From NCBI GenBank assembly GCA_027618655.1, contig JAQCEL010000006.1, forward strand, positions 1 to 49,179: a stretch of DNA of 49,179 nucleotides, given 5' to 3'. The stretch comes from Pseudomonadota bacterium (GTDB lineage Bacteria > Pseudomonadota > Gammaproteobacteria > Ga0077536). The position numbers were made by a program, and so were the translations under genes. Shown here piece after piece: positions 34,237-42,936 of this stretch (the stretch's first letter is position 1; every line of letters starts with the position of its first letter). The notes below the pieces were generated by a model. That model had not been told where the DNA came from. It ran no database searches and was given only the letters and a program-made list of their open reading frames with translations.

Positions 34237-34488
34237 ATGCAGAAGTTCGAAGAGAAGCTCGCGGTGTTGTGCAATTTACTCCAGAGACACGCCAGCGTAA
34301 ATGTTGTTGTCGGCGCACAAACGATGCTGGCCAGCGATTTGGGCATAGACTCCGCCCAGTTGATGGAAGTGCTACTGGAAGTGGAAGATGAATTCGACGT
34401 ATCGATTCCTCTGAATGTGCTACCCAATGTCGTCACGGTAAACGATCTCATGGTTGAATTAGATAAATTGCTTGGAGCGTCTGCGTGA
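34237..34488 (+). CDS. Acyl carrier protein of the sphingolipid pathway
   Basis: 83 residues, acidic, helical. The phosphopantetheine attachment site is Ser39 in SDLGIDSAQLMEVLLEVE, followed by FDVSIPLNVL and a C-terminal helix, all typical of an ACP. It is a dedicated carrier rather than the housekeeping AcpP, judged by its location and by the DSAQ rather than DSLD motif. A strong ribosome site (GAGGAGG) precedes the ATG. Its stop overlaps the SPT start (GTGA), so ACP and SPT are made in coupled amounts, consistent with SPT using acyl-ACP from the FAAL. Confidence 0.92.
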   Translation: MQKFEEKLAVLCNLLQRHASVNVVVGAQTMLASDLGIDSAQLMEVLLEVEDEFDVSIPLNVLPNVVTVNDLMVELDKLLGASA

Positions 34489-35678
34489 GCCTGTTTACGA
34501 AATTTGACGAACTCGATGGTCGGCGCCGGGCGCTACTCGAATCGGGCTCCAAACCGTTTAACGTCGTGGTTGAACGGATCATTTCCCCAACTGAAGCGAT
34601 CGTTAACGGCCGGCAAACGATTATGGCCGGGACGAATAATTATTTAGGACTGACCTTCGATCCGGAATGTGTCGCTGCGGCGCGTGAAGCAGTAACTCGA
34701 GAAGGAACGGGGACGACGGGTTCGCGCATGGCGAATGGAACCTTTGCGAGTCATCTTGCTTTGGAAGACGACATCGCAAAATTTTTTGGTCGTCAGTTCG
34801 CGATTATTTTTTCAACCGGCTACCTGGCCAACCTTGGTATTTTATCCGCACTGACGGATCGCAACGACGTCATCGTTATCGACGGCGATTGTCACGCCAG
34901 TATCTACGATGGCTGCAAAATGGGTGGCGCCGAAGTGATTCGGTTCAGACATAACGATGCAGACGATCTCGCGAAGCGCATGCGTCGTCTTGGGGAAAGC
35001 GCGAGAGACGCCCTGATTGTGATTGAAGGTATCTATAGCATGTTGGGCGATCAGGCCCCGATGTCAGAGATTGCCGCGGTTAAGCGCGAGTATGGCGGCT
35101 ACTTGCTAGTCGACGAAGCGCACTCCTTGGGTGTCTTGGGTGAACGCGGATTGGTTGAGATGGCCGATGAGCACGCCAGCGTTGATTTTATTACCGGAAC
35201 GTTCAGTAAAAGTTTGGGCGCTACCGGTGGTTTTTGCGTAAGCGATCTGCCCCAGCTGGATCTGATCAGACTCTCAAGCCGGCCGTATGTGTTCACTGCC
35301 TCGATGTGTCCTTCCGTTATCGCTTCCACTCGAACCGCATTGAGAGTACTACAACAACGGCCGGAATTACGCGACGCTTTGTGGCGCAATGCGAATCGGC
35401 TTTATGCTCAGCTGAGCAGCTTAGGCTATGAATTAGGGCCGCATCCGAGTCCCGTAGTCGCAGCAGTGGTCAGCGATATAAATGAAGCATTAGCATTGTG
35501 GGATGGCCTGCTAGCGCGTGGCGTGTACGTCAATTTGGTATTTCCGCCAGCAACACCCAAAGGCTGTTACTTGCTTAGATGTAGCGTGAGCGCGGCGCAC
35601 ACGATTGAGCAAATCGACAAAATATGCGCGGCGTTCGCGGACGCGCAAAAAGATTTTCGTGCTTCAACCGCGGCATAA
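34485..35678 (+). CDS. spt: Serine palmitoyltransferase (alpha-oxoamine synthase)
   Basis: 397 residues, fold-type I PLP enzyme. It has GTGTTGSRMANGTFASHLALE, the ring-stacking His137 in VIDGDCHASIYDG, DEAHSLGVLGERG and the Schiff-base K242 in FITGTFSKSLGATGGF. This set is shared by 8-amino-7-oxononanoate synthase, KBL and SPT; the coupled ACP, CerR and FAAL genes make SPT by far the likeliest. It condenses serine with an acyl thioester to 3-ketosphinganine, the first step of the pathway. Start is GTG 34485, overlapping the ACP stop by four bases. Bacterial SPTs are soluble homodimers, and no membrane segment is visible here. Confidence 0.9.
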   Translation: MSLFTKFDELDGRRRALLESGSKPFNVVVERIISPTEAIVNGRQTIMAGTNNYLGLTFDPECVAAAREAVTREGTGTTGSRMANGTFASHLALEDDIAKFFGRQFAIIFSTGYLANLGILSALTDRNDVIVIDGDCHASIYDGCKMGGAEVIRFRHNDADDLAKRMRRLGESARDALIVIEGIYSMLGDQAPMSEIAAVKREYGGYLLVDEAHSLGVLGERGLVEMADEHASVDFITGTFSKSLGATGGFCVSDLPQLDLIRLSSRPYVFTASMCPSVIASTRTALRVLQQRPELRDALWRNANRLYAQLSSLGYELGPHPSPVVAAVVSDINEALALWDGLLARGVYVNLVFPPATPKGCYLLRCSVSAAHTIEQIDKICAAFADAQKDFRASTAA

Positions 35679-35749
35679 TGGACGGGCTAGAGTGCACAAG
35701 GATACCTGCTACCTAACGGTCCTGCGTGCACACTGGAGTCGTCGCTGAG

Positions 35750-36349
35750 ATGCTAACGGTCGAGCAAATTCGCGCGAAACTTGCAGATTCTTCGCACGCC
35801 CCAGCGGTGTTCGAGGCAAATTATCGACAGGCTGCAGTCGCTATGATCCTCGCTGAAGGTGATAAGGAACTCGACGTCTGCTTTATCCGGCGGGCGGAGC
35901 GCGCAGGCGATCCGTGGTCTGGTCAAGTTGCGTTTCCTGGCGGACGAGCAGACCCGATCGATCAAACAGCTAGCGCTGTTGCGGAACGCGAAACGCTCGA
36001 AGAAATCGGCTTGCCGCTGAATTCTATCCACTTAATCGGCGCACTACCCGTACGTCAAATAGAGCGGGAACATCTCAAGATCCTGTCGCCGTTTGTCTAC
36101 TACGTCGGTGAGGGCGCCCAAAGTACCGCGCGAGTTTGCGAGCACCACGAAGTCGCCAGTGTTTTCTGGGTCCCGCTCAGCCATTTATTCGATCGAAGCG
36201 CGGCCACCGAATTGGAGTATCCAATGGGCGGATCTGCGACGAGTTTTCCTGGCATTCGCTACGGTGACCATGTCATTTGGGGTCTTACGCTGCGAATTTT
36301 AGAGAGCTTTGCGGAGATTGTGCAGCTCGACCTCGCTGCGCGTAATTAA
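35750..36349 (+). CDS. NUDIX hydrolase, probable CoA pyrophosphatase
   Basis: 199 residues from ATG 35750 (GGAG eleven bases upstream; a GTG at 35726 is an alternative). The NUDIX box is complete, from GGRADPIDQTASAV to ERETLEEIGL. Upstream RAERAGDPWSGQVAFPGGR matches the CoA-pyrophosphatase signature of NudL-type enzymes. These cleave CoA or acyl-CoA to 4'-phosphopantetheine and 3',5'-ADP. It follows the SPT gene by 71 bases on the same strand and may be co-transcribed, perhaps linked to acyl-CoA turnover. It faces the epoxide hydrolase across a hairpin. Confidence 0.88.
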   Translation: MLTVEQIRAKLADSSHAPAVFEANYRQAAVAMILAEGDKELDVCFIRRAERAGDPWSGQVAFPGGRADPIDQTASAVAERETLEEIGLPLNSIHLIGALPVRQIEREHLKILSPFVYYVGEGAQSTARVCEHHEVASVFWVPLSHLFDRSAATELEYPMGGSATSFPGIRYGDHVIWGLTLRILESFAEIVQLDLAARN

Positions 36350-36428
36350 ACGCCCGGGCATTGTTGCCTGCGAGTCCGTCGGAGTCGCCCAGCTGCGCGG
36401 CATTACCTAGAACGTCGAGCGCAAACTG

Positions 36429-36460
36429 GGTTAGCTAAGCCGATATCGACTTAGCCAACC
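36429..36460. terminator. Hairpin between convergent NUDIX and epoxide hydrolase genes
   Basis: GGTTAGCTAAG (36429-36439) pairs with CTTAGCCAACC (36450-36460) over 11 bp with one G-T pair; the loop is itself a small palindrome. It sits between the stop codons at 36349 and 36497. Neither side has a strong T run. Confidence 0.5.
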
Positions 36461-36496
36461 GTGTGATTTCTCGTGTTCAGGTAATGTCGATCGTGA

Positions 36497-37639
36497 TCAA
36501 CGCATATGCCGAAAGCACGTGCGGAGTTCTTGGACGAACGATTCAGGTTGCTCAAACGCCGCGAAGTGACCACCCTTGTCGAGCACGTTGTAGTGGACAA
36601 GGTTCTTATAGCGTTCTTCAATCCAGCGTTTCGAAGAACGAAAGATTTCATGCGGAAAGATACTTGCACCAGTAGGTAATGTAATTTCGACTTGTTGTTG
36701 CGTTAGGATGCTTAAGCTTTCCCAATACAATCGCGCCGACGACGCACCAGCACCTGGTAGCCAGTAAAGCATGACATTGTCGAGCAATTCGTCGCGCGTG
36801 AGGACGTTTTCAGGGTGGCCGTCGCTATCGGTCCAATCCCAGAATTTTTCAATTATCCATGCCGCCTGAGCGACTGGGGAATCGACCAATCCATAGCCGA
36901 TCGTTTGGGGACGCGTACTTTGTTGTTTGGAATAGCCGGAACCCGAGTCCCAGTAATATTGCCCGCCGGCGAGACAAGCTTTTTCGAATTCTGTTAGGTT
37001 TTGCAACATGGCATCGCTCGGACTAACAATCGGCATATTGATATGAATTCCAGCGCAATGTTTCGTTTCTGAGATGCCGATGCACGATGTCACTACCGCG
37101 CCCCAATCTCCACCTTGTGCGACATAGCGGTCGTAACCAAGACGCGCCATCAGTTGCCCCCAAGCTCTGCCAATTCGCTCGACGCCCCAACCAGGCTTGC
37201 TTGGTTTCCCAGAAAATCCAAAACCTGGCAACGTCGGACAAACGACGTGGAACGCATCGGCCGGATCACCACCATGGGCGCTTGGGTCACTTAACGGGCC
37301 GATCACTTTCGCGAATTCAAGAATCGACCCTGGCCAACCATGCGTGAGCACAAGGGGCTGCGCATGGGCGTGCGGCGAACGAATGTGCAAGAAGTGGAAA
37401 TCGAGGCCGTCGATTTCGGTCGTAAATTGTGGGAGGTTATTGAGCCAGCGTTCGCAGCGGCGCCAATCGTATTTTTCAAGCCAATATTCAGCTATATCTT
37501 GGACATAACTGAGCGGGATCCCTTGGCTCCAATCGTCAGTTGTCGCGCGCTCTGGCCAGCGAGTCATCTTGAGACGCAGGCGTAAGTCGTCCAGTTGTGA
37601 TTCGGCAATTTCGATACGGAACGGCTTAATATCGCTCAT
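36497..37639 (-). CDS. Microsomal-type epoxide hydrolase (alpha/beta hydrolase)
   Basis: 380 residues with the N-terminal EHN domain (IAESQLDDLRLRLKMTRWPE...WLEKYDWR) followed by the alpha/beta hydrolase core. The oxyanion motif is LTHGWPGS, the nucleophile Asp is in AQGGDWGAVVTS, and the catalytic His is in DKGGHFAAFEQPE. The enzyme opens epoxides to diols through an ester intermediate. GAGGA seven bases before the ATG supports the start. It may be unrelated to the lipid genes around it, or may handle epoxides made by the desaturase-type enzymes; only position suggests the latter. It is divergent from the phosphoglycerate mutase gene across 197 bases. Confidence 0.92.
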   Translation of the reverse strand: MSDIKPFRIEIAESQLDDLRLRLKMTRWPERATTDDWSQGIPLSYVQDIAEYWLEKYDWRRCERWLNNLPQFTTEIDGLDFHFLHIRSPHAHAQPLVLTHGWPGSILEFAKVIGPLSDPSAHGGDPADAFHVVCPTLPGFGFSGKPSKPGWGVERIGRAWGQLMARLGYDRYVAQGGDWGAVVTSCIGISETKHCAGIHINMPIVSPSDAMLQNLTEFEKACLAGGQYYWDSGSGYSKQQSTRPQTIGYGLVDSPVAQAAWIIEKFWDWTDSDGHPENVLTRDELLDNVMLYWLPGAGASSARLYWESLSILTQQQVEITLPTGASIFPHEIFRSSKRWIEERYKNLVHYNVLDKGGHFAAFEQPESFVQELRTCFRHMR

Positions 37640-37836
37640 CGATGGGTCCTCTTTGCAGCATTGTTTGCAGTGATTATAGGTGACTAATCCGGGGCGGCAC
37701 GTTATTTTGCGTGTTGCGCGCGCGGCATGCGGAGTTGTCTACTACGGATAGTGTCGGTAAGAGCGGCCTATTGTCGCCGTCCACTAATAAACTCGGCATC
37801 GGGTTCACCTCAGCGCGTTCATTTGTATAACAAAGA

Positions 37837-38547
37837 ATGAAACAGATCTATCAATTGGTGTTAGTTCGCCACGGACAAAGCTTGTGGAATACACAGCACC
37901 GCTTAACTGGCTGGGCGAATGTGGGTCTGACGAAACACGGCGAGCAGCAATCAGCTGCGGCCGGGCAGTTGTTGGCAAAGTGCGGCTTCGAATTCGACGA
38001 CGCGTTCACGTCGCAGCTGCGCCGCGCGAGCGATTCTTTAGCCATTGTTCTCGCGAATATGGATCGCTCGGGCGTATCAGTCCAACAGCATTGGCGCCTG
38101 AATGAACGTCACTACGGCGCCCTAGAGGGATTAGGGCCGCTGTCAGGGGTGTTTAAATTTGGCTTGCTACGCTTCGTTCAGTGTCAGCGACGATTCGACG
38201 TCGTGCCACCACTTCTCGATTTATCTGATCCGCGCTATCCAGGAAATCAACAGCGCTTCGCGGAGATCCCGACTGCAGCGCTGCCGCGTGCCGAAAGCAT
38301 GCATCAAGCCTGGCAGAGAGTGCTGCCGGTTTGGGATGATGAGATGGCGCCAGCCATCCGTTCGGGTCGTCGATTATTAGTTGTCGCGCATAAGAATATT
38401 TTGCGCGCCCTGATTAAGCAGATCACCGGCGTCGACGGCTCGGCCGTAGAACGCATGTCGATTAAGACTGGTCGGCCGCTGGTCTACGAACTGAACAAGG
38501 AGCTCCGTGCGCAAGCTCATTATTTTTTAGATGAGCCTCTAGGGTGA
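37837..38547 (+). CDS. Divergent 2,3-bisphosphoglycerate-dependent phosphoglycerate mutase-like protein
   Basis: 236 residues, close in layout to GpmA. The phosphohistidine is in LVRHGQSLWNTQHRLTGWANVGLT, the general acid Glu in LNERHYGALEGLG, and the second catalytic His in VVAHKNILRALIKQI. Compared with GpmA the second motif reads HKN instead of HGN, and the middle region (SGVFKFGLLRFVQCQRR) is different. So it may be a phosphatase or mutase for another phosphoester. In the sphingolipid context it could act on a phosphorylated head group such as phosphoglycerate, as ceramide-phosphoglycerate is known in Caulobacter; that is inference. The ribosome site is weak. Confidence 0.8.
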   Translation: MKQIYQLVLVRHGQSLWNTQHRLTGWANVGLTKHGEQQSAAAGQLLAKCGFEFDDAFTSQLRRASDSLAIVLANMDRSGVSVQQHWRLNERHYGALEGLGPLSGVFKFGLLRFVQCQRRFDVVPPLLDLSDPRYPGNQQRFAEIPTAALPRAESMHQAWQRVLPVWDDEMAPAIRSGRRLLVVAHKNILRALIKQITGVDGSAVERMSIKTGRPLVYELNKELRAQAHYFLDEPLG

Positions 38548-38595
38548 CGTCGCTTATGAACGTAATGAACATTCGGCGTTCAATCGACCTGATCA

Positions 38596-39327
38596 CTACG
38601 CTTTAGCGTTACCGAACAGCCGGCGAACGTTCTCTAGGTCTTGCAGAAAATCAACTTCCCCCCAAATTAATCCGGCGATCGACTCAGTTTGTACGAGATC
38701 GTGCTCCGCTAAGATCCCAATTGCCTTTAGGTACCACCAACTCAAGCTATTTGGCGTACGCATGATCTGGTCTAAAGTCGTAACGAATCGGCCAGGACCG
38801 ATTCCTTGGAACCGCATCATGCCAATGGATTCGCCGTTTACATTTTCGGGCGATAGCGTTTTACCCACTTCCAAAAGCTTTGAACCGTCTAAGCGAACTT
38901 TCATATCGTCAGAATCGTAGCTGGTCTTTTGATCGATCGCTAAGGTGATGGGGGCCGATGGCGCGCGCATTAATTTTTCGCACACGGCAGATTCGAAAAC
39001 AGTATCGCCGTTCAGTAACAGGAAATCGGTTTGCATGTGATCACGCGCCATCCAGCAACTCGCGAGATTGTCCGCGACGTTGAAAAACGGATTGAATACG
39101 GTTTGCGGCGTGGCGAGGTGCGCAGGTAGGTCGCGTAATGCTTCCTCCACGGTACCGGCTGCGAAACCCGTGACGATCGAGATGTCTGAAATTCCACACT
39201 CATTAAGCCGATCGATTTGGTGCTCAAGGATCGTGACGTCGCCAAGCGAGAGCAGGCATTTAGGACGAGTCTCAGTTAACGGAAGCAGGCGTCCGCCTTG
39301 CCCAGCACTTAGGATAATCGCTTTCAT
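38596..39327 (-). CDS. Sugar/alcohol-phosphate nucleotidyltransferase (LicC/IPCT-like)
   Basis: 243 residues, Rossmann-type nucleotidyltransferase. The N-terminal signature is ILSAGQGGRLLPLTETRPKCLLSLG (GxG...RPK for NTP and catalysis), then VTGFAAGTVEEAL, FNPFFNVADNLASCWMAR, LLLNGDTVF (metal-binding Asp) and a C-terminal helical part. The NPFF-type segment before LASCW is typical of phosphocholine and inositol-phosphate cytidylyltransferases. The likely product is a CDP-alcohol (for example CDP-inositol, CDP-glycerol-type or CDP-choline) from CTP. Downstream, in the same strand, follows the CDP-alcohol phosphotransferase gene 79 bases upstream of it (its start 40582), so both may form one transcript. 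Confidence 0.87.
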   Translation of the reverse strand: MKAIILSAGQGGRLLPLTETRPKCLLSLGDVTILEHQIDRLNECGISDISIVTGFAAGTVEEALRDLPAHLATPQTVFNPFFNVADNLASCWMARDHMQTDFLLLNGDTVFESAVCEKLMRAPSAPITLAIDQKTSYDSDDMKVRLDGSKLLEVGKTLSPENVNGESIGMMRFQGIGPGRFVTTLDQIMRTPNSLSWWYLKAIGILAEHDLVQTESIAGLIWGEVDFLQDLENVRRLFGNAKA

Positions 39328-39406
39328 AGATCTGGAAATTCACACCTCAATTGGGTTTGCGATGGTCTCTGTTCTCGGCCTGTGCTGCAACCGCCGAGTC
39401 CTATTT

Positions 39407-40582
39407 TTATTCTTCGATTAACCATGAGACGATCGGTTCGCCGCGCAGACGTAACCATCCTGCCTGCGCCAGGCGCACAGCATGAAATAGCAACGAAATA
39501 AGCGTCCACGCAGCAACTGCGATGAACCCGATATCGGGGCTCCCCAAGAGCGTCGCGATCGTCAATATGGCGAGATTGGGATTGCGTCGCGCCGTGATCG
39601 TGCGGAAAAAGAAATCGAGCGGTTGCCAAATGTGTGTCTCAATTTTGAACGCGAGGACAAACACGCCTTCCAACAGGCGGCCGGCCAAATACCCCGCCAG
39701 AATAATCCATAAAGCCGGCAGCAATAACTTCTCGACGCCCGCGGTCGCGAACGGTAGTACGCCGACATACCAGGCCCACCACCAAAAAGGCGGATGAATG
39801 AGATCGATGCCGTGGTCGTAAATGTTACCCCATGCTGACGACGTCATGGTCACGCGCGCGAGCTTGCCATCGACTGTATCGAGGAACGTCATGCCCCAGG
39901 CAATCGGCAAGGCGAGAAGGAAATAGGCTTGGGCGAACATCCAGGTTGCCACGAGGACTAGTACCAGGCTTGCGCTTGTGATCGCATTGGGGCTGATGCC
40001 GTGGGCGGCAGCCCACCGCGTCGCTACACGCGCTGGGCGCGGCCAGCACCATTTCGTAACGAAATCGGTCGCGCCTTTATAAGCCGCACCAAACGTTTTT
40101 TGTTCTAGCTCATCAATTGACGTTGTTGAGTACGGTAGCGCGAAAGGCGTGGCGCGCTTACGCAAAACATTATCGTAGCGAGTGCCTAGTTCGATAGGTC
40201 CGAGAACTTCGAGGTCGGCAATGACGTCTTGCTGGGGGCTGAAGTCGGATTGCTGTAGTAATTTGACAGCCTGATCTTGAAACGTAGCAGGCGCGTGGAT
40301 AGCGACGACGACTTTGTGTTCAGGATCCGTCAAGAGTGTATTGGCGCGCTTGCAGATGGCCGCGACTAAATCGCCGCTCAGCAAGTAGTCGGCCCGTACA
40401 GCGATAATCGTTTCGTGCGCAATGCGATCTCGATCGCTTGGCGCTCGGATACCGTGCCGCGCGAAAGCCCGTTCGTGACGTTCACTTGCGCTTAGACTCC
40501 ACAGTTGGACATTACATTCGCCAACAACAATAAGTTCTGGCAGCGCCGTATTTGACGCTAGTAAATCGTCGGTTTTGCTCAC
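39407..40582 (-). CDS. CDP-alcohol phosphatidyltransferase, DIPPS-like, with degenerate N-terminal domain
   Basis: 391 residues from GTG 40582, which has GAGAGGG close upstream; an ATG at 40681 is possible but lacks a site. The first 180 residues look like a reduced nucleotidyltransferase-type domain (VVVAIHAPATF, VLGPIELGTRYDN) without clear catalytic motifs. Then KGATDFVTKWCWPRPARVATRWAA leads into the membrane domain with the CDP-alcohol motif DGKLAR, Gly eight residues later, then the two Asp of YDHGID (DGxxARx8Gx3Dx3D). This layout resembles bifunctional IPCT-DIPPS proteins. Six hydrophobic segments follow. It probably transfers a phospho-head group from, or to, ceramide, with the separate nucleotidyltransferases supplying CDP-alcohol. 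Confidence 0.85.
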   Translation of the reverse strand: MSKTDDLLASNTALPELIVVGECNVQLWSLSASERHERAFARHGIRAPSDRDRIAHETIIAVRADYLLSGDLVAAICKRANTLLTDPEHKVVVAIHAPATFQDQAVKLLQQSDFSPQQDVIADLEVLGPIELGTRYDNVLRKRATPFALPYSTTSIDELEQKTFGAAYKGATDFVTKWCWPRPARVATRWAAAHGISPNAITSASLVLVLVATWMFAQAYFLLALPIAWGMTFLDTVDGKLARVTMTSSAWGNIYDHGIDLIHPPFWWWAWYVGVLPFATAGVEKLLLPALWIILAGYLAGRLLEGVFVLAFKIETHIWQPLDFFFRTITARRNPNLAILTIATLLGSPDIGFIAVAAWTLISLLFHAVRLAQAGWLRLRGEPIVSWLIEE

Positions 40583-40690
40583 GGACCCTCTCGAAATTTT
40601 TTTAGCAGCCCCGATCGGTAGTCGCGAATGGGACTGAACAACGCTTCTCCGTCGAGCGCGAATTGATGCGATACTTGTCATCAACTACTA

Positions 40691-41830
40691 ATGCCAGTGG
40701 CACGCGGATCGGCCGAGTTGATTATAGACGGATACATTACCCGAGAAGTACTTAAACCCCTGTTGCTTATCGTAACGGTTTTGATTCTGATCTTCGTTGG
40801 CTACAGCTCAGGCCGATATCTTTCGTACGCAGCCGATGGCTTGCTCCAAATCGACACCTTGGCGTCGTTCATACTGATAAAGATGGTGATAGCGCTCGAA
40901 GTCCTGCTACCAATCGCGCTATACCTATCGATCGTACTCGGTTTGGGGAAACTGGAAAGCGGCGCTGAGATCACCGCGATTCGTGCAAGTGGCATTGGTA
41001 AAGGCCGCGTCATGCGGGCCGTGATCGGTATTTCCATTTTGCTCGCTATCATCGTCGCCGGCTTTTCGATGTACGGCCGCCCGATCGCCTACGAGAAAAG
41101 TTATTGGATAAAGGCGAAGGCCGAGGCCGAAATTGAAATAGATAAGTTACAAAGTGGTAATTTTTACGACAGCGAAGCGCGTGAGCGAACAATTTTTGTC
41201 GAACAAGTGGATAAGAAAAGTGGCCAATTAGAGCGCATATTTATTCGTGGGGAGCGCGGAGGATTTATTCACGTCATCTACGCAGGATCGGGTATTCAGG
41301 AGTTCGACGTTGCGACGGGTCGAAGAGTGCTGACGTTAATGAATGTTCGCGTTTATGTGATCGGCCCGCACGGCGCTACGGATCGGGGCCTCGGCAAGTT
41401 CAAGATCTTAAAACTCAGGCTCGACGATGTCGCCCCCTTGTCGGTTGGATACAAACGCAAGGCGGCGCCGACCGCAACACTAGCAAGCTCAAACTCGCGT
41501 TTGGACATCGCGGAGTTTCAGTGGCGACTGTCGACCCCTATCTCAACCATATTACTCGGTATTTTGGCAGTATTGTTAAGCCGCAGCGCACCGCGGAGCA
41601 GCCGTTATACGAAGACCATCGGAGCAATGTTGATTTACATTGTTTATTTCAATTTAAGCGCGGTCGCGAAAACCTGGGTTGAGACAGGTGTGGTTGGAAA
41701 ATTTCCAGGCATTTGGTGGGTACAATTTTGCTTATTAATGATAATCGTCGCGCTAATACTGAGCACTAAACTAGCGTTTAAGCGAGCAGCAGAGCACGCC
41801 TACTTACCGCCTCTTTCGTCGGTCGGATAG
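40691..41830 (+). CDS. LptF-like YjgP/YjgQ permease
   Basis: 379 residues. Layout is that of the LptF/LptG family: two N-terminal transmembrane helices (PLLLIVTVLILIFVGYSSG; VLLPIALYLSIVLGL), KLESGAEITAIRASGIGKGRVMRAV coupling segment, a third helix, a periplasmic beta domain (about residues 120-265) and three more helices at the C-terminus. LptFG pull LPS from the inner membrane with LptB. Start ATG 40691 has no good ribosome site; a TTG at 40718 is an alternative. It is six bases upstream of the LptG-like gene. Housekeeping lptFG usually sit by pepA, which is absent, so a sphingolipid-dedicated pair is suggested by location. Confidence 0.85.
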   Translation: MPVARGSAELIIDGYITREVLKPLLLIVTVLILIFVGYSSGRYLSYAADGLLQIDTLASFILIKMVIALEVLLPIALYLSIVLGLGKLESGAEITAIRASGIGKGRVMRAVIGISILLAIIVAGFSMYGRPIAYEKSYWIKAKAEAEIEIDKLQSGNFYDSEARERTIFVEQVDKKSGQLERIFIRGERGGFIHVIYAGSGIQEFDVATGRRVLTLMNVRVYVIGPHGATDRGLGKFKILKLRLDDVAPLSVGYKRKAAPTATLASSNSRLDIAEFQWRLSTPISTILLGILAVLLSRSAPRSSRYTKTIGAMLIYIVYFNLSAVAKTWVETGVVGKFPGIWWVQFCLLMIIVALILSTKLAFKRAAEHAYLPPLSSVG

Positions 41831-41835
41831 GTACC

Positions 41836-42909
41836 ATGAAGACCTTCGATCGATATATTCGCGGTTACCTCATTCAAGGGTTTACTCTCGTTTTGGTAGT
41901 GTTGGTTTCAATCTTTAGCTTTCTCGATTTTGCGGAGGAATTGGACGACATCGCGATCGGTAATTACAACGCAATCGACGCAATGGTGTTCGTGCTATTA
42001 ACCGTCCCGGAGCGCGCGCTGTGGTTGGTACCAGTCAGTGCCCTCATGGGTAGCTTGCTCGCTCTCAGTTTACTCGACCATCATAACGAACTAACCGTGA
42101 TGCGTGGCGCCGGCGTTTCGTCACGACGAATAATGTGGTCGGTGGTAAAGGCTGGTATGGGTTTAATCGTCGTCGTGATTATATTTGCTCAATTTATCAG
42201 TCCTGTTTTGGGTGAGCGCGCGTGGCGCGATCGGGCGCTCGCGATCGCTGGCGACGTCGTCTTACGTAACGAGAGCGGCACGAATTTTTGGTTCCGCGAC
42301 GGGCGTCGATTTATTAGCATTCGCGATATGCTCTATGGTCGCGTACCAACCGAGATTGAAATTTACGAGTTCAACGAACAAGGGGAACTTGCTGTTTTCA
42401 CCGAGGCCGACGAGGCGCGAGCTGGAAAAGATGGAACCTGGCGATTGCAAGATGTTGTACGTAAGCGTTATCGCGATTTTGATGTCGAACTGGAAACATG
42501 GCCGACCTTGGAGTGGGAGGCGTTCCTTAGTCCGGTCCAGGGCGCGGTTATCCAACTCGATGCGGAGAGCCTGGCGCCATCAGATTTGTATAGTTACGCG
42601 CGGGATCTACGGGCTCGTGGACAGAGCGCCGAGCGCTATGAGCTTGCGTTGTGGCGCAAATTGAATATACCTGTTGCGACGCTCGCCATGGTGCTCATTG
42701 CGCTCCCGTTCGTGTTTGGTTCGCGTGAACGCAGTGGCATTGGGCAGCGGGTTTTATTCGGAGCGGGTGTGGGCGTCGTATTTTATCTCGTCGACCAAGT
42801 TCTCGCACAACTTGGCCTTTTGGCGCATATGAATCCAGCAATCACGACGTCGGCTCCCGCTGTCAGTTTGCTAGTCGTTGCTCTTTTTTTGATACGCAGA
42901 GTTAATTAG
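41836..42909 (+). CDS. LptG-like YjgP/YjgQ permease
   Basis: 357 residues, partner of the preceding gene. It starts MKTFDRYIRGYLIQGFTLVLVV, with FLDFAEELDDIAIG and VPERALWLVPVSALMGSLLALS, then HHNELTVMRGAGVSSRRIMWSV (LptB-coupling segment), a periplasmic domain at about residues 125-265 and three C-terminal helices (VATLAMVLIALPFVFGSRERSGIGQRV). This is the LptG architecture. The five-base spacing indicates an operon with the LptF-like gene. No lptB-type ATPase is next to them, so they would share the housekeeping LptB. The substrate could be LPS or the sphingolipid; position favours the latter. Confidence 0.87.
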   Translation: MKTFDRYIRGYLIQGFTLVLVVLVSIFSFLDFAEELDDIAIGNYNAIDAMVFVLLTVPERALWLVPVSALMGSLLALSLLDHHNELTVMRGAGVSSRRIMWSVVKAGMGLIVVVIIFAQFISPVLGERAWRDRALAIAGDVVLRNESGTNFWFRDGRRFISIRDMLYGRVPTEIEIYEFNEQGELAVFTEADEARAGKDGTWRLQDVVRKRYRDFDVELETWPTLEWEAFLSPVQGAVIQLDAESLAPSDLYSYARDLRARGQSAERYELALWRKLNIPVATLAMVLIALPFVFGSRERSGIGQRVLFGAGVGVVFYLVDQVLAQLGLLAHMNPAITTSAPAVSLLVVALFLIRRVN

Positions 42910-42936
42910 AAGCAAAAATCGGCACATGAATTAAAG

